A DNA stretch of 64,000 bases from Nonomuraea sp. PA05 (lineage in GTDB: Bacteria > Actinomycetota > Actinomycetes > Streptosporangiales > Streptosporangiaceae), in the NCBI RefSeq assembly GCF_008086045.1, contig NZ_VSEY01000002.1, positions 310,001-374,000 on the forward strand, given 5' to 3'. The position numbers were made by a program, and so were the translations under genes. Position 1 is the first letter of the stretch. Each line of letters opens with the position of its first letter. Positions 26,528 through 35,946 of the stretch are shown piece by piece. A model generated the notes under the pieces. That model worked only from the letters and a program-made list of their open reading frames with translations. It was not told the origin of the DNA and searched no databases.

Positions 26528-28414
26528 TCAGGCGGCCGGACTGCCCGCGGAGCTGAACTGGGTGCGGTAGAGCTCGGCGTAGAGCCCGCCGCGCGCCAGC
26601 AGCTCCTCGTGACCGCCGCGCTCGGCCACCCGGCCGTCGTGGATGACGAGGATCTCGTCGGCCTCCCTGATCGTCGACAGCCGGTGCGCGATGACCAGCG
26701 ACGTACGCCCCCGCAACGCGGTCTTCAGCGCCACCTGCACCGCGGCCTCCGACTCCGAGTCGAGGTGCGCGGTGGCCTCGTCGAGCACGACCACGCGGGG
26801 CGCCTTCAGCAGCAGCCGGGCCAGCGCCAGCCGCTGCTTCTCGCCGCCGGACAGCCGGTAGCCGCGATCCCCGACCACGGTGTCCAGCCCGTCGGGCAGG
26901 CTCTCGACCAGCTCGCCGATCTGCGCCGCGCGCAGCGCCTGCCAGATCTCCTCGTCGCTCGCGCCGGGCCTGGCGTAGCGGAGGTTGGCGCCGATCGTGT
27001 CGTGGTAGAGGTGGGCGTCCTGCATGACCACGCCGACGGTGTCGCGCAGCGAGTCGAGGGTGGCGTCGCGCACGTCGAGCCCGTTGATCCGCACCGCGCC
27101 CTCGTTGACGTCGTACAGCCGCGACACCAGCGAGGTGATCGTGGTCTTGCCCGCCCCGCTGTGCCCGACGAGCGCGATGAGCTGCCCGGGCGCGGCGGTG
27201 AACGACACGCCCTTCAGCACGGGGTACGACGGGCCGCTGTCCTGCCTGGCCACCGACTCCAGCGAGGCCAGCGACACCTCCTCGGCGGCCGGGTAGCGGA
27301 AGCGCACGTCGTCGAATTCGATCGTCACCGGCCCTTCCGGCACGGGCACGGCGTCCGGCTTCTGCGCCACCATGGGCTTGAGGTCGAGGATCTCGAAGAC
27401 CCGGTCGAAGCTGACGAGCGCGGTCATCACGTCCACGTGCACGTTCGACAGCGACGTGAGAGGCCCGTACAGGCGCATCAGCAGCGCGGTCAGCGCCACC
27501 AGCGTGCCCAGCTCGAACGCCCCGGACACGGCCAGCACCCCGCCGATGCCGTAGACCAGCGCGGTGGCGAGGGCCGCGACCAGGCCGAGCGCGACCCGGA
27601 ACACGGTGCCGTACATGCCGACGGTCACGCCGACGTCGCGCACCCTGGCCGCGCGGGCGCCGAACACGGCGGCGTCGTCCTCCGGCCTGCCGTACAGCTT
27701 GGCGACCATGGCGCCGGCGACGTTGAAGCGCTCGGTGGTGACGGAGCTCATCTCGGCGTCGAGCTGCATCTGCTCGCGGGTCAGCGCCGACATGCGGCGG
27801 CCGACGTACTTGGCGGGCACGACGAAGATCGGCAGCAGCACCAGCGCGACCAGCGTCACCTGCCACGACAGCGCCAGCATCGCGCCCAGCACGAGCACCA
27901 GGCTGACCACGTTGGACACGACCGAGGACAGCGTGCTGGTCAGCGCGCGCTGGGCGCCGATCACGTCGGTGTTGAGCCTGCTGACCAGCGCGCCGGTCTG
28001 CGCGCGCATGAAGAACGCGACCGGCATGCGCTGCACGTGGTCGAACACCTCGGTGCGCAGGTCGTAGATCAGCCCTTCGCCGATGCGCGCCGAGAACCAC
28101 CGCTGCACCAGCGTCAGCACGGCGTCCACCACCGCGAGCCCCGCGATGGCCACGGCCAGGCCGATCACCACGCTCGTCCGACCGGGCAGGATGCCGTCGT
28201 CGATGATCGCCTTCATCAGCAGCGGGTTGGCGATCACGATCACCGCGCCCGCCACGACGAGCAGCAGGAACGCCGCAATCTGCCGGGTGTACGGCCGCGC
28301 GTAGCGCGCGATGCGCCGCACCGTGCCTGGACGCAGCCGCTGCTTGGTGACCGAACCGTCGCGCCGCAGGGACATCATCGTGCCGGGGCCGAAGCCGCCG
28401 CCCATCATCGCCAT
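26528..28414 (-). CDS. ABC exporter (fused membrane and ATPase domains)
   Basis: The 628-residue half-exporter has six hydrophobic segments in residues about 40-330. Its ATPase has Walker A GHSGAGKTT, signature LSGGEKQR, Walker B VVVLDEATAHLD and H-loop IAHRLST, all consensus, so it can work as a homodimer. The N-terminus MAMMGGGFGPGTMMSLRRD is a common actinomycete variant. ATG 28414 has AGGAGG upstream. The substrate is unknown. It is convergent with the sulfotransferase gene. Confidence 0.93.
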   Translation of the reverse strand: MAMMGGGFGPGTMMSLRRDGSVTKQRLRPGTVRRIARYARPYTRQIAAFLLLVVAGAVIVIANPLLMKAIIDDGILPGRTSVVIGLAVAIAGLAVVDAVLTLVQRWFSARIGEGLIYDLRTEVFDHVQRMPVAFFMRAQTGALVSRLNTDVIGAQRALTSTLSSVVSNVVSLVLVLGAMLALSWQVTLVALVLLPIFVVPAKYVGRRMSALTREQMQLDAEMSSVTTERFNVAGAMVAKLYGRPEDDAAVFGARAARVRDVGVTVGMYGTVFRVALGLVAALATALVYGIGGVLAVSGAFELGTLVALTALLMRLYGPLTSLSNVHVDVMTALVSFDRVFEILDLKPMVAQKPDAVPVPEGPVTIEFDDVRFRYPAAEEVSLASLESVARQDSGPSYPVLKGVSFTAAPGQLIALVGHSGAGKTTITSLVSRLYDVNEGAVRINGLDVRDATLDSLRDTVGVVMQDAHLYHDTIGANLRYARPGASDEEIWQALRAAQIGELVESLPDGLDTVVGDRGYRLSGGEKQRLALARLLLKAPRVVVLDEATAHLDSESEAAVQVALKTALRGRTSLVIAHRLSTIREADEILVIHDGRVAERGGHEELLARGGLYAELYRTQFSSAGSPAA

Positions 28415-28742
28415 CCGGGGGATCCCCTCCTACTCCGCCGGAGACAGCGCCGCCGGAGCGCATGGGGATTCCCGGCTCAGCTCACCGCGAAACTCCGGCC
28501 CCGGCCCGACGGGCACCCCACTGACGGCACCGCACCCGGAACGCCCTGAACACCCCTTCAGCGCCCCTCGAAGCCCCCTCTGAGCGCCCTACAGCCGCGC
28601 CTCCATAGACGGGGCACAAAATCGGCATAAGGACGGCACAGACCCCCTCACGGCCCGGCGGCGGCCGGAAAGCGCTCGCCGCCGACGCACGTCAACCGCA
28701 GATTCCTTGACCGTTCAATCAGCCGAACAATCAGCCGGGCAG
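28415..28742. other. intergenic region between ABC exporter and enoyl-CoA hydratase genes
   Basis: These 328 bases hold the ABC exporter's RBS and presumably its promoter. Near 28718-28750 TCAGCCG occurs four times as a loose direct repeat, partly inside the end of the hydratase gene. No small gene with an RBS was found. Confidence 0.55.
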
Positions 28743-29558
28743 TCAGCCGAACAAGGCCTTGATCCGCGCCGCCTGCTCGACCCCTTCGGCCACACTCTGC
28801 TCCTCCAGGGTGCGTGCCTGCGCTCCCTGGAGGAGCCGCTTGGTCGCCACGGCCGCGTCCCGGTTGGTGGACAGCAGTTGCGCGACCTTCTCACGTACAG
28901 CGTCATCCAGGTCGCCCCCGGCGACCACTCTCTCGGCGAGGCCGATGCGCATGGCCTCGTCGGCGTGCACGGTCCTGGCGGTCAGGCAGATGTCGATCGC
29001 CTTGGCCAGGCCGACCAGCTCGACCAGGGGCTTGGTCCCCGTCAGGTCGGGCACCAGGCCCAGCGCGGGCTCTTTCATGCAGAACGAGACGTCGTCGGCC
29101 ACGATCCGCAGGTCGCAGGCGAGCGCGAGTTGGAATCCCGCCCCGATCGCGTGCCCTCGCACTGCGGCGACGGAGACGATCTCCGGGCGGCGCAGCCACA
29201 GGAACCCCGCTTGGGCCTGTCTGATGCGCTGCTCGAAATCGGCGCCCTCGCTTCTGGCCGCCGAGCTGAACGAGCCCTGTCCGGGCACCCCCTCAGGTGT
29301 GAACATTCGCAGGTCGATCCCTGCCGAGAAGGACGGTCCCTCACCTTTCACGACGACGACGCGTACCTGCTCAGGCAGGCTGTCGCCAATGCGAGCCAGT
29401 GCCGACCATGTCGCGAACGTCTGTGCGTTGCGCTTTTCCGGCCGGGCCAGCGTGATCGTCGCTATCTCACCGTCCACCTCGAAGCGAACTCCGCCCTCTG
29501 CCGTGGCAGGGCCGTCGTCCGCATACCCCCCGCGCTGTTGCGCCTGCGCTTCCGCCAT
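28743..29558 (-). CDS. enoyl-CoA hydratase/isomerase family protein
   Basis: This 271-residue crotonase-fold protein has ITLARPEKRNAQT near residue 35 and FSAGIDLRMF at the first oxyanion-hole site. The second oxyanion site is VRGHAIGAGFQLALACDLRI, and Glu in FCMKEPALGLVPDLTG is the probable catalytic acid/base. ATG 29558 has GAAGGAG six bases upstream. It hydrates or isomerises acyl-CoA substrates in the cytoplasm (family knowledge); it stands alone so the pathway is open. Confidence 0.93.
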   Translation of the reverse strand: MAEAQAQQRGGYADDGPATAEGGVRFEVDGEIATITLARPEKRNAQTFATWSALARIGDSLPEQVRVVVVKGEGPSFSAGIDLRMFTPEGVPGQGSFSSAARSEGADFEQRIRQAQAGFLWLRRPEIVSVAAVRGHAIGAGFQLALACDLRIVADDVSFCMKEPALGLVPDLTGTKPLVELVGLAKAIDICLTARTVHADEAMRIGLAERVVAGGDLDDAVREKVAQLLSTNRDAAVATKRLLQGAQARTLEEQSVAEGVEQAARIKALFG

Positions 29559-29681
29559 CGCCCGCTCCTTCGTCCGGAGTGCTGACCGTCGCGCCCGAGC
29601 CTACAGAATATCGTTCTGGCACGGGCGCGACGGCGGCTGACTAGGGACGGGCGGCTGCGGTCGCACGTTCCGAGGCGGCCG

Positions 29682-29897
29682 TCAGCGCTTGGACTTGCCT
29701 CGGGTCGCCCCGCCGCGCCCGCGCAGAGTCACACCGGACTCGCTGAGGATGCGGTGGATGAACCCGTAAGACCGACCGGTCGAAGCGGCCAGGGCGCGAA
29801 TGCTTTCGCCCGCGGCGTAGCGCTTCTTGAGATCGCCGGCCAGTTTTTCCCGGTCGGCCCCGGTGACCCGGGTGCCCTTCTTCAGTGTCTCGGCCAC
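29682..29897 (-). CDS. small helix-turn-helix protein
   Basis: The 71-residue basic protein consists mostly of one helix-turn-helix (YAAGESIRALAASTGRSYGF, then IHRILSESGVTLRGRGG), ending in GKSKR. This small Lsr2/resolvase-HTH-like family is widespread in actinomycetes. GTG 29897 has AGGAGG seven bases upstream. It probably binds DNA as a nucleoid-associated or regulatory protein; targets are unknown. Confidence 0.88.
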   Translation of the reverse strand: MAETLKKGTRVTGADREKLAGDLKKRYAAGESIRALAASTGRSYGFIHRILSESGVTLRGRGGATRGKSKR

Positions 29898-30010
29898 GAG
29901 TACCTCCTGTAGTGCCGGACTTCCGCAGCGTTACTCCGCCATGATCAGTCATTTCAGCGGGATCGGCTACCTACTCCACGGGAAAAGATCCGTACCCACT
30001 CAAATTAAGA

Positions 30011-31609
30011 TCAGGCAAGTGCCACAAGATCGGAAAATTCGTCGCTCCACGCGTCTTCAGTTCCGTCCGGTAGCAAGATCACCCTATCCGGTGACAGGGC
30101 GTCAACGGCACCCTCGTCATGTGTGACTAGGACGATTGCTCCTGAATACGACCTCAGGGCGTTGAGAACCTGCTCGCGGCTGACCGGATCGAGGTTGTTC
30201 GTGGGCTCGTCGAGAAGGAGGACATTGGCGCTCGACAGTACCAAGATCGCCAGTGCCAGGCGAGTCTTCTCGCCGCCCGACAGAACACCGGCGGGCTTGT
30301 CGACGTCGTCGCCGGTGAACAGGAACGAGCCGAGCACCTTGCGCAACTCGGTGTCGGTGAATTCGCCCCCGGCCGAGCGCATGTTCTCCAGCAGAGTGCG
30401 GTCCGAGTCGAGGGTCTCGTGCTCCTGCGCGTAGTAACCGATCTTGAGGCCGTGGCCCGGCCTGATCTCGCCGGTGTCGGGCTGCTCGATGCCGCCGAGA
30501 ATGCGCAGCAGAGTGGTCTTGCCCGCGCCGTTCAGCCCCAGGATGACGACCCTGTGACCTCGGTCGATGGCCACGTCGACGTCGGTGAAGACCTCCAGCG
30601 ACCCGTACGACTTGGACAGCTCCTGGGCCGTCAGCGGGGTGCGCCCGCACGGCTGCGGCTCGGGGAAGCGCAGCCGCGCCACCTTGTCGCTCTGCCGCTC
30701 CTCCTCGGTGCCCGCCAGCAGGCGGTGCGCGCGGCGCATCATGTCCTGGGCGGCCTTGGCCTTGGTGGCCTTGGCGCGCATCTTGTCGGCCTGCGCCAGC
30801 AGCGCGCCGGCCTGTTTCTCGGCGTTGGCCCGCTCGCGCTTCCTGCGCTTCTCGTCGGTCTCCCGCTGGGCCAGGTACGCCTTCCAGCCGACGTTGTAGT
30901 GATCGATCACCGAGCGGTTGGCGTCCAGGTGCAGGACCTTGTTGACCGTCGCTTCAAGAAGTCCGACGTCGTGGCTGATGATCACCAAGCCACCTTGATG
31001 ACTGCGCAAAAAATCGCGAAGCCACCCGATTGAGTCCGCATCTAGGTGGTTTGTGGGCTCGTCTAGAAGGAGAGTTTCCGCCCCGCTGAAAAGAATTCGT
31101 GCCAATTCCACGCGTCTGCGCTGGCCACCGGAAAGCGTTTGCAAGGGCTGGCCGAGCACCCGGTCGGGCAGCCCCAGGCTGGAGGCGATGGAGGCGGCCT
31201 CCGACTCGGCGGCGTACCCGCCCAGGACATGCATCTGATCTTCCAGCCGGCCGTACCGCCTGACGGCCTTCTCCCTGGTGCGGTCGTCGGCCGAGGACAT
31301 GCCGAGCTCGGCCTCGCGCAGCTTGCGGATGACCTCGTCGAGGCCGCGCGCCGACAGGATGCGGTCGCGGGCGAGCACCTGGAGGTCGCCGGTGCGCGGG
31401 TCCTGCGGCAGGTAGCCGACGCTGCCCGTGGTGGTGACGGTGCCCGCGGCGGGGATGCCCTCACCCGCCAGCACCTTGGTCAGCGTCGTCTTGCCCGCGC
31501 CGTTGCGGCCGACGAGGCCGATCTTGTCGCCGGGATTGACCCGGAACGAGGCCTTCTCGATGAGCAGGCGCGCGCCCGCGCGCAGCTCGATATCATTAGC
31601 GATGATCAT
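30011..31609 (-). CDS. ABC-F family ATPase
   Basis: The protein has 532 residues, with two ATPase domains in one chain and no membrane segment. The first has GRNGAGKTT, LSGGQRRRVEL and LLLDEPTNHLD; the second has GLNGAGKTT, LSGGEKTRLAL and LLLDEPTNNLD. The linker between them is the charged helical arm typical of ribosome-acting ABC-F proteins (RETDEKRRKRERANAEKQAG). It acts on the ribosome, either in translation-factor style or in antibiotic protection. A possible attenuator leader precedes it. Confidence 0.93.
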   Translation of the reverse strand: MIIANDIELRAGARLLIEKASFRVNPGDKIGLVGRNGAGKTTLTKVLAGEGIPAAGTVTTTGSVGYLPQDPRTGDLQVLARDRILSARGLDEVIRKLREAELGMSSADDRTREKAVRRYGRLEDQMHVLGGYAAESEAASIASSLGLPDRVLGQPLQTLSGGQRRRVELARILFSGAETLLLDEPTNHLDADSIGWLRDFLRSHQGGLVIISHDVGLLEATVNKVLHLDANRSVIDHYNVGWKAYLAQRETDEKRRKRERANAEKQAGALLAQADKMRAKATKAKAAQDMMRRAHRLLAGTEEERQSDKVARLRFPEPQPCGRTPLTAQELSKSYGSLEVFTDVDVAIDRGHRVVILGLNGAGKTTLLRILGGIEQPDTGEIRPGHGLKIGYYAQEHETLDSDRTLLENMRSAGGEFTDTELRKVLGSFLFTGDDVDKPAGVLSGGEKTRLALAILVLSSANVLLLDEPTNNLDPVSREQVLNALRSYSGAIVLVTHDEGAVDALSPDRVILLPDGTEDAWSDEFSDLVALA

Positions 31610-31621
31610 GGTGACCGGAAC

Positions 31622-31679
31622 ACTCCCGAGCTAGGAAACAAGGATTGGGCGTGCGCCGCCGGTCAATCGGGAGTATGCA
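31622..31679 (-). promoter_or_regulatory. possible attenuator leader of ABC-F gene
   Basis: Arms ACTCCCGA (31622-31629) and TCGGGAGT (31667-31674) are perfect 8-bp inverted repeats in the leader, ending about 13 bases before ATG 31609. A five-codon ORF (MHTPD, ATG 31679, stop 31662) covers the first-transcribed arm. Leader-peptide attenuation is known for some ribosome-protection ABC-F genes, so this is plausible, but the mini-ORF has only a weak RBS. Confidence 0.35.
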
Positions 31680-31693
31680 TACCGATCAGTGTA

Positions 31694-31712
31694 GGGCTCC
31701 CGGCGGGAGCCC
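31694..31712 (-). terminator. terminator of the cell-wall sugar operon
   Basis: GGGCTCCC and GGGAGCCC form an 8-bp stem with a 3-base loop, about ten bases after the stop codon of the rhamnogalacturonan-lyase-like gene. Confidence 0.7.
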
Positions 31713-31721
31713 CACCTCTCG

Positions 31722-34394
31722 TTAACGCCTCAGCAGGTGCTCGCCGATCAGCACCAGGTTGTGAATGGCGGCCAGGCCGTACTGCGCGGCGCTGTTGGTG
31801 CTGACGAACGGCGCCTCGTGCACCGGATGCGGCACCTCGGGCCCGTCCACCAGCGTCAGCTCCCAGTTCTCCTGATGCTGCAACGGGTTGCGGTTGAGCT
31901 GGTCCCCCTCCCCGAGGCGGAACTTGCGCCACGCCCAGGCCGCCAGTTCCGCGTCCCCGGTGCGGGCCGCCGCGTACGCCGTGAGCCTGCTGTGCGCCTG
32001 GATCAGCGAGATCCCGCTCAGCCGCTGCCCCACCTCGGCCTCCTGCTGCTCCGGCGGCGCCAGGTAGAGGCGGCAGTACTCCAGCCACGCCTGCTCGAAG
32101 CCGGGCACGCCCAGGTCGAGCGCGATCAGCTCCGCGCACATCTCCGGCAGCCCGAACAGCGACGACAGGTGCGAGATGGAGATCTGGTCGCGGGTGGTGT
32201 CGAAGCGCCCGCTGTCCAGGTCTAGGCGGCCCTCGCCCGACAGGAAGCGGCGCGGCATCGCGCCGATGTCGGCCATCGTGCCGAGCAGCCGGTCCCTGGC
32301 CCGCTCGTCGCCGTGCCGCTCCCACCTGGTCAGCCAGGCCGCCGCCAGCGAGCCCCAGTCGGTGCCGAGCCCGACCGACAGCGCGGACGGGTCGGGGGTG
32401 TAGACGTCCTCGCGCACCTTGCGCAGCGGGTCGATCGCCAGGAACGTCTCCTCGGGGACGCTCAGCTCGTCCATGAGGTCGCCGGCGCGCTCGTCGGCCG
32501 TCAGGTAGTAGTAGAAGCGCCGGTAGGCGGCGTTGGAGATGCGCAACTGCTTGCAGCTGCAGCCCCAGTGCTGCACGTTGTGGCGGCTGCCCAGGCCCTT
32601 CCACCTGCCCAGATGGTAGACGTCCACCTCGCCGGTGTGACGGGTCATGGCCTCGGCGAAGCGGAAGACGTCGGCGCGGCCGGTGCGCAGGAACTGCAGC
32701 CACAGCCACAGGTCGGGTGACAGTTCCGAGTTGTCCCAGGCGTAGCCGCCGACATCGTAGCGCCAGGTGTGCCGGTCGCCGTCGTAGGTGTGCATGACGT
32801 CGCCGTAGTCCCAGAACCCGTACCAGCGGCGCTGCTCGCGCTCGCGCACGTACAGGTCGAAGAGGAAGTCGAGGCGGTCCTCGATCTCGGCGTGCGCGGG
32901 CGTGGAGCGGTCGGGCAGGCCCCACACGCCGAACACGCCCGCCTCGCGCACCCGCTCCGGGCTCGCGACGAGCAGCCCCGGCTCGTTCATGGCGGCGGCG
33001 TGCGCGGCCAGGTCCCGCGCGGACGGCGTGGCGTCGTGGACGCGCAGGCTCAGCTCGTGCGTACGGGCGATGCCGCGCGGATCGCCGAACCCCGGCTCGT
33101 AGTCCTCGTAGGTGATCTCCAGGCCTTCGAGCTGCTCCTCGAACGTGTCCTGGCCCATGCCGTCGTGGTAGAACCGCAGGTCCATGGCGGGCGCGGACGG
33201 CGACCACAGCCAGACGGTGGCGGTGGCGACGTCGCCCGCGGCGTTCCTGACGTCCAGCCGGGACGGGTGCAGCCGCCAGAAGTCGCGCAGCCCGAAGCCG
33301 AGCCCGCCGCCGGCCCCGCCCACGTAGCCGTAGCCCTGGGAGCGGGCGCCCGCGGGGATCGTCACCCAGGAGTGGCCCTCCTTGGTGCGCTTGCGCAGGG
33401 TGTAGCCGTCGGCCGAGGTCTGGTCGAGGGTGTAGTCGTTCCAGGCGGGGATGAGGTGCAGGCGGCTCGCGACCTCGGGGTCCAGCTCGCCCGCCGGGCG
33501 GCCCTCGACCTGGGCGCGGCGGGCGGCCTCTCCCGGATCGACGCGCAGGCCGGTCAGCCCGCGCACGGCCTCGGTGAGGAACCCGTCGCTGCCGGCCAGC
33601 CGCACGTGCCGGTCGTGCGGCTCGTCCCGCATGATCACGTCGGCGCGCAGGCCCAGGCCGGCCAGGAAGTCGCGCTCGGGGTCGCCGTCCCAGATGAAGG
33701 TGTGCAGGACGCGCACCTGCTCGGCGCCCGCGTAGAAGTACAGGCGCACGGTGAACGGCAGCCAGCCGCCGTGCCTGCCCTCCAGCCTGACGACGGCGCG
33801 GACCGGTCCGTCCTGCTCGACCGTGACGCTCTCGACGACGCCTTCCGCCTGCTCGCGGGCGACGTGGCCGCCCTCGTCGGGGGTGGGCTCGGCCTGGCGG
33901 AGGCTGATCAGGCGCACGTCCCTGACGATCTCGCGGCTCCCGCGCGAGATCGACCGGGCCACCGAGCCGCCGCCGATCCTCCAGGTGACGACGCCCGTGT
34001 CCACGACCAGGTCGCGACCCTCGTGCGTGACCGTGACGGCACCGCCGCGGGCCGTGGGCACGCCGTCCGGTCCGGACTGGTACTCCGTCGTGGCGACCTG
34101 GTCGCCGAGAGCCATGGGCGCGCCGCCCGGTTCCGGCCGGTGCTCGTTCGCGGCGGGCGCGCCGGGTTCGAGCCGGTACTCCTTCGCGGCGGGCCGGGCG
34201 CCGATGGCGTGGGCCGTCCACTTGACCGAGCCGTCCGGCCAGGTGGCGGTCACCCAGCTCTGCACCGGCACCCGGCGGCCGTCGCCGTCGGCCAGCGCGA
34301 ACGGCGTGCCCCGCTCGACCGTGCCGCGTGGCCACGGGACTCCCCAGGTCACTCCTTGCTCTCCCGGTCGGTCCAGCCAGCGCAGCTCGGTCAT
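31722..34394 (-). CDS. exo-rhamnogalacturonan lyase-like protein (PcRGLX/YetA-type)
   Basis: This is an 890-residue protein without a signal peptide. The opening VRWLD-like block (MTELRWLDRPGEQGVTWGVP, then QSWVTATWPDGSVKWTAHAI) is the hallmark of PcRGLX-type exo-rhamnogalacturonan lyases and their bacterial YetA-like relatives. The remaining beta-rich and alpha/alpha-barrel-like parts (YGFWDYGDVMHTYDGDRHTW, then WDNSELSPDLWLWLQFLRTG) agree. ATG 34394 overlaps the stop of the esterase gene by four bases (ATGA). It probably attacks pectin-derived oligosaccharides imported by the neighbouring ABC transporter. The exact bond is inferred, not shown. Confidence 0.82.
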   Translation of the reverse strand: MTELRWLDRPGEQGVTWGVPWPRGTVERGTPFALADGDGRRVPVQSWVTATWPDGSVKWTAHAIGARPAAKEYRLEPGAPAANEHRPEPGGAPMALGDQVATTEYQSGPDGVPTARGGAVTVTHEGRDLVVDTGVVTWRIGGGSVARSISRGSREIVRDVRLISLRQAEPTPDEGGHVAREQAEGVVESVTVEQDGPVRAVVRLEGRHGGWLPFTVRLYFYAGAEQVRVLHTFIWDGDPERDFLAGLGLRADVIMRDEPHDRHVRLAGSDGFLTEAVRGLTGLRVDPGEAARRAQVEGRPAGELDPEVASRLHLIPAWNDYTLDQTSADGYTLRKRTKEGHSWVTIPAGARSQGYGYVGGAGGGLGFGLRDFWRLHPSRLDVRNAAGDVATATVWLWSPSAPAMDLRFYHDGMGQDTFEEQLEGLEITYEDYEPGFGDPRGIARTHELSLRVHDATPSARDLAAHAAAMNEPGLLVASPERVREAGVFGVWGLPDRSTPAHAEIEDRLDFLFDLYVREREQRRWYGFWDYGDVMHTYDGDRHTWRYDVGGYAWDNSELSPDLWLWLQFLRTGRADVFRFAEAMTRHTGEVDVYHLGRWKGLGSRHNVQHWGCSCKQLRISNAAYRRFYYYLTADERAGDLMDELSVPEETFLAIDPLRKVREDVYTPDPSALSVGLGTDWGSLAAAWLTRWERHGDERARDRLLGTMADIGAMPRRFLSGEGRLDLDSGRFDTTRDQISISHLSSLFGLPEMCAELIALDLGVPGFEQAWLEYCRLYLAPPEQQEAEVGQRLSGISLIQAHSRLTAYAAARTGDAELAAWAWRKFRLGEGDQLNRNPLQHQENWELTLVDGPEVPHPVHEAPFVSTNSAAQYGLAAIHNLVLIGEHLLRR

Positions 34395-35026
34395 GCGATT
34401 CCCTTCAGTCGTCCGGCGACGATCGCGGCAACCTCGTCGGCGCCGCGGAAGCAGAAGTGGGTGTCGTCGGCCACGCCGTCCGGATAGAGCGGATGCGTGC
34501 CCGGCGGGAAGTGGGTGAACAGGGCCTTCGACCCCTCGGGGCCGAGGCGTTCGTACAGCTCGGTGGTGGCTCGCGTCAGGTCGATGAGCGGTACGTCCCC
34601 GGCGGCGGCCAGCTCGCGCACCTGGTCGGGGTAGTCGCCGTGCGTGGACGCCAGCCGCCCGTCCTCGAACCTGCGCCTTTGCACAGGTGTGCACAGCACC
34701 GGGAGCGCGCCCGCCGCGCGCGCCTCCTCGACGAAGGCACGCAGGTTCTCCCGGTACGGCAGCTCGGGCTCCTTCTGGTCGTTGTGCCCGAACTGGATCA
34801 CCACCACGTCACCGGGCGAGGTCTCGCGCAGCAGCGCCGCCCACAGCCCCTCGGCGCGGTGGCTGGCCGTGGTGGCGCCGCCCTTGGCGAGGTTGCGCAC
34901 CGGGCCGCCGACGTACGACCCGAGCTGCGCCCCCCATCCGGACATCGGTGCTTCGAAGGCCGGGCAGGAGGCGACCGTCGAGTCCCCCGCCAGCAGCACG
35001 GTGCGCGGGCTCACTCCTTGGCTCAC
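34391..35026 (-). CDS. SGNH-hydrolase, rhamnogalacturonan acetylesterase-like
   Basis: The 211-residue GDSL/SGNH hydrolase has block I VLLAGDSTVASC (nucleophilic Ser), block III FGHNDQKEP (oxyanion Asn) and block V DDTHFCFRGADEVA (Asp and His). It is close in layout to rhamnogalacturonan acetylesterases. GTG 35026 overlaps the permease stop by four bases (GTGA); GTG 35014 is an alternative. It has no signal peptide and would deacetylate imported oligosaccharides before the lyase-like enzyme next to it acts. Confidence 0.88.
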   Translation of the reverse strand: MSQGVSPRTVLLAGDSTVASCPAFEAPMSGWGAQLGSYVGGPVRNLAKGGATTASHRAEGLWAALLRETSPGDVVVIQFGHNDQKEPELPYRENLRAFVEEARAAGALPVLCTPVQRRRFEDGRLASTHGDYPDQVRELAAAGDVPLIDLTRATTELYERLGPEGSKALFTHFPPGTHPLYPDGVADDTHFCFRGADEVAAIVAGRLKGIA

Positions 35027-35934
35027 TCCTTGACGCCGCCGATCAGCACGCCCTTGGCGAAGTGCTTCTGCAGGAACGGGTAGAAGAACAGGATCGGCAG
35101 CGTCGCGATCACGATGATCGCGAACTTCACGCCCTGCTCCGGCGGCACCCAGGTGCGGTCCATCTGCGACAGGGCAGCCGCGGGGTCGGTGGCCACGAGC
35201 TGGCGGACGAGGATCTGCAGCGTCCACTTGTTCGGATCGGTGATGTACAGCAGCGGCGACATGTAGTCGTTCCAGATCGCCACCGCGTAGAACAGCGAGA
35301 ACGTCGCGATGATCGGCTTCGACAGCGGCAGGACGATCCTGAAGAAAACGCCCATCTCGTTGCAGCCGTCGATCCTGGCCGCCTCCTCCAGCGCCTGCGG
35401 CAGCTCCTGGAAGAAGCTCTTGACGATGATCAGGTAGAACGGGTTGATCGCCAGCGGCAGGATGAGCGCCCAGTAGCTGTCGAGCAGCCCCAGGTCACGC
35501 ACCACCAGGTAGGTGGGGATCATGCCGCCGGAGAAGACCATGGTGAAGATGACCAGGTTCAGCACCAGCGTGCGGCCCGGCAGGTACCGCTTGGCCAGCG
35601 GGTAGGCCATGGTGAAGGTCAGCATGACCTGCACCACCATGCCGACCGCCGTCACGACGACGGTCGTGAGCAGGGACCGGATGAAGGTGGGGGTGGCGAA
35701 GATGTACTCGTACGCCTCGGTGACGATCTTCTCCGGCCACAGGAAGAACGGCCTGGAGGCGATCTCGGGCTCGCTGGCGAGCGACGCGGCCAGCACGTAG
35801 ATCAGCGGCAGCACCGTGATCAACGCCAGGCCGACGAGCGCGACGACGTTGAGGACGTCGAAGACGCGGCTGCCGACGGAGCTGTTGTTGTTGACCGCGA
35901 GCTTCTTGGGCTTGGTCTCAGTCATAGTGGTCAT
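35023..35934 (-). CDS. sugar ABC transporter permease (LplC/YtcP-like)
   Basis: The 303-residue inner-membrane permease has six hydrophobic segments. The EAA loop is EEAARIDGCNEMGVFFRIVL, and the C-terminus FFYPFLQKHFAKGVLIGGVK is typical of MalG/LplC-type subunits. It is the second permease of an importer with the protein at 35947-36924 and the lipoprotein at 36987. No ATPase is encoded nearby; a shared ATPase of the MsiK type is usual in actinomycetes. Confidence 0.95.
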   Translation of the reverse strand: MTTMTETKPKKLAVNNNSSVGSRVFDVLNVVALVGLALITVLPLIYVLAASLASEPEIASRPFFLWPEKIVTEAYEYIFATPTFIRSLLTTVVVTAVGMVVQVMLTFTMAYPLAKRYLPGRTLVLNLVIFTMVFSGGMIPTYLVVRDLGLLDSYWALILPLAINPFYLIIVKSFFQELPQALEEAARIDGCNEMGVFFRIVLPLSKPIIATFSLFYAVAIWNDYMSPLLYITDPNKWTLQILVRQLVATDPAAALSQMDRTWVPPEQGVKFAIIVIATLPILFFYPFLQKHFAKGVLIGGVKE

Positions 35935-35946
35935 TGCCGGGGCCCC

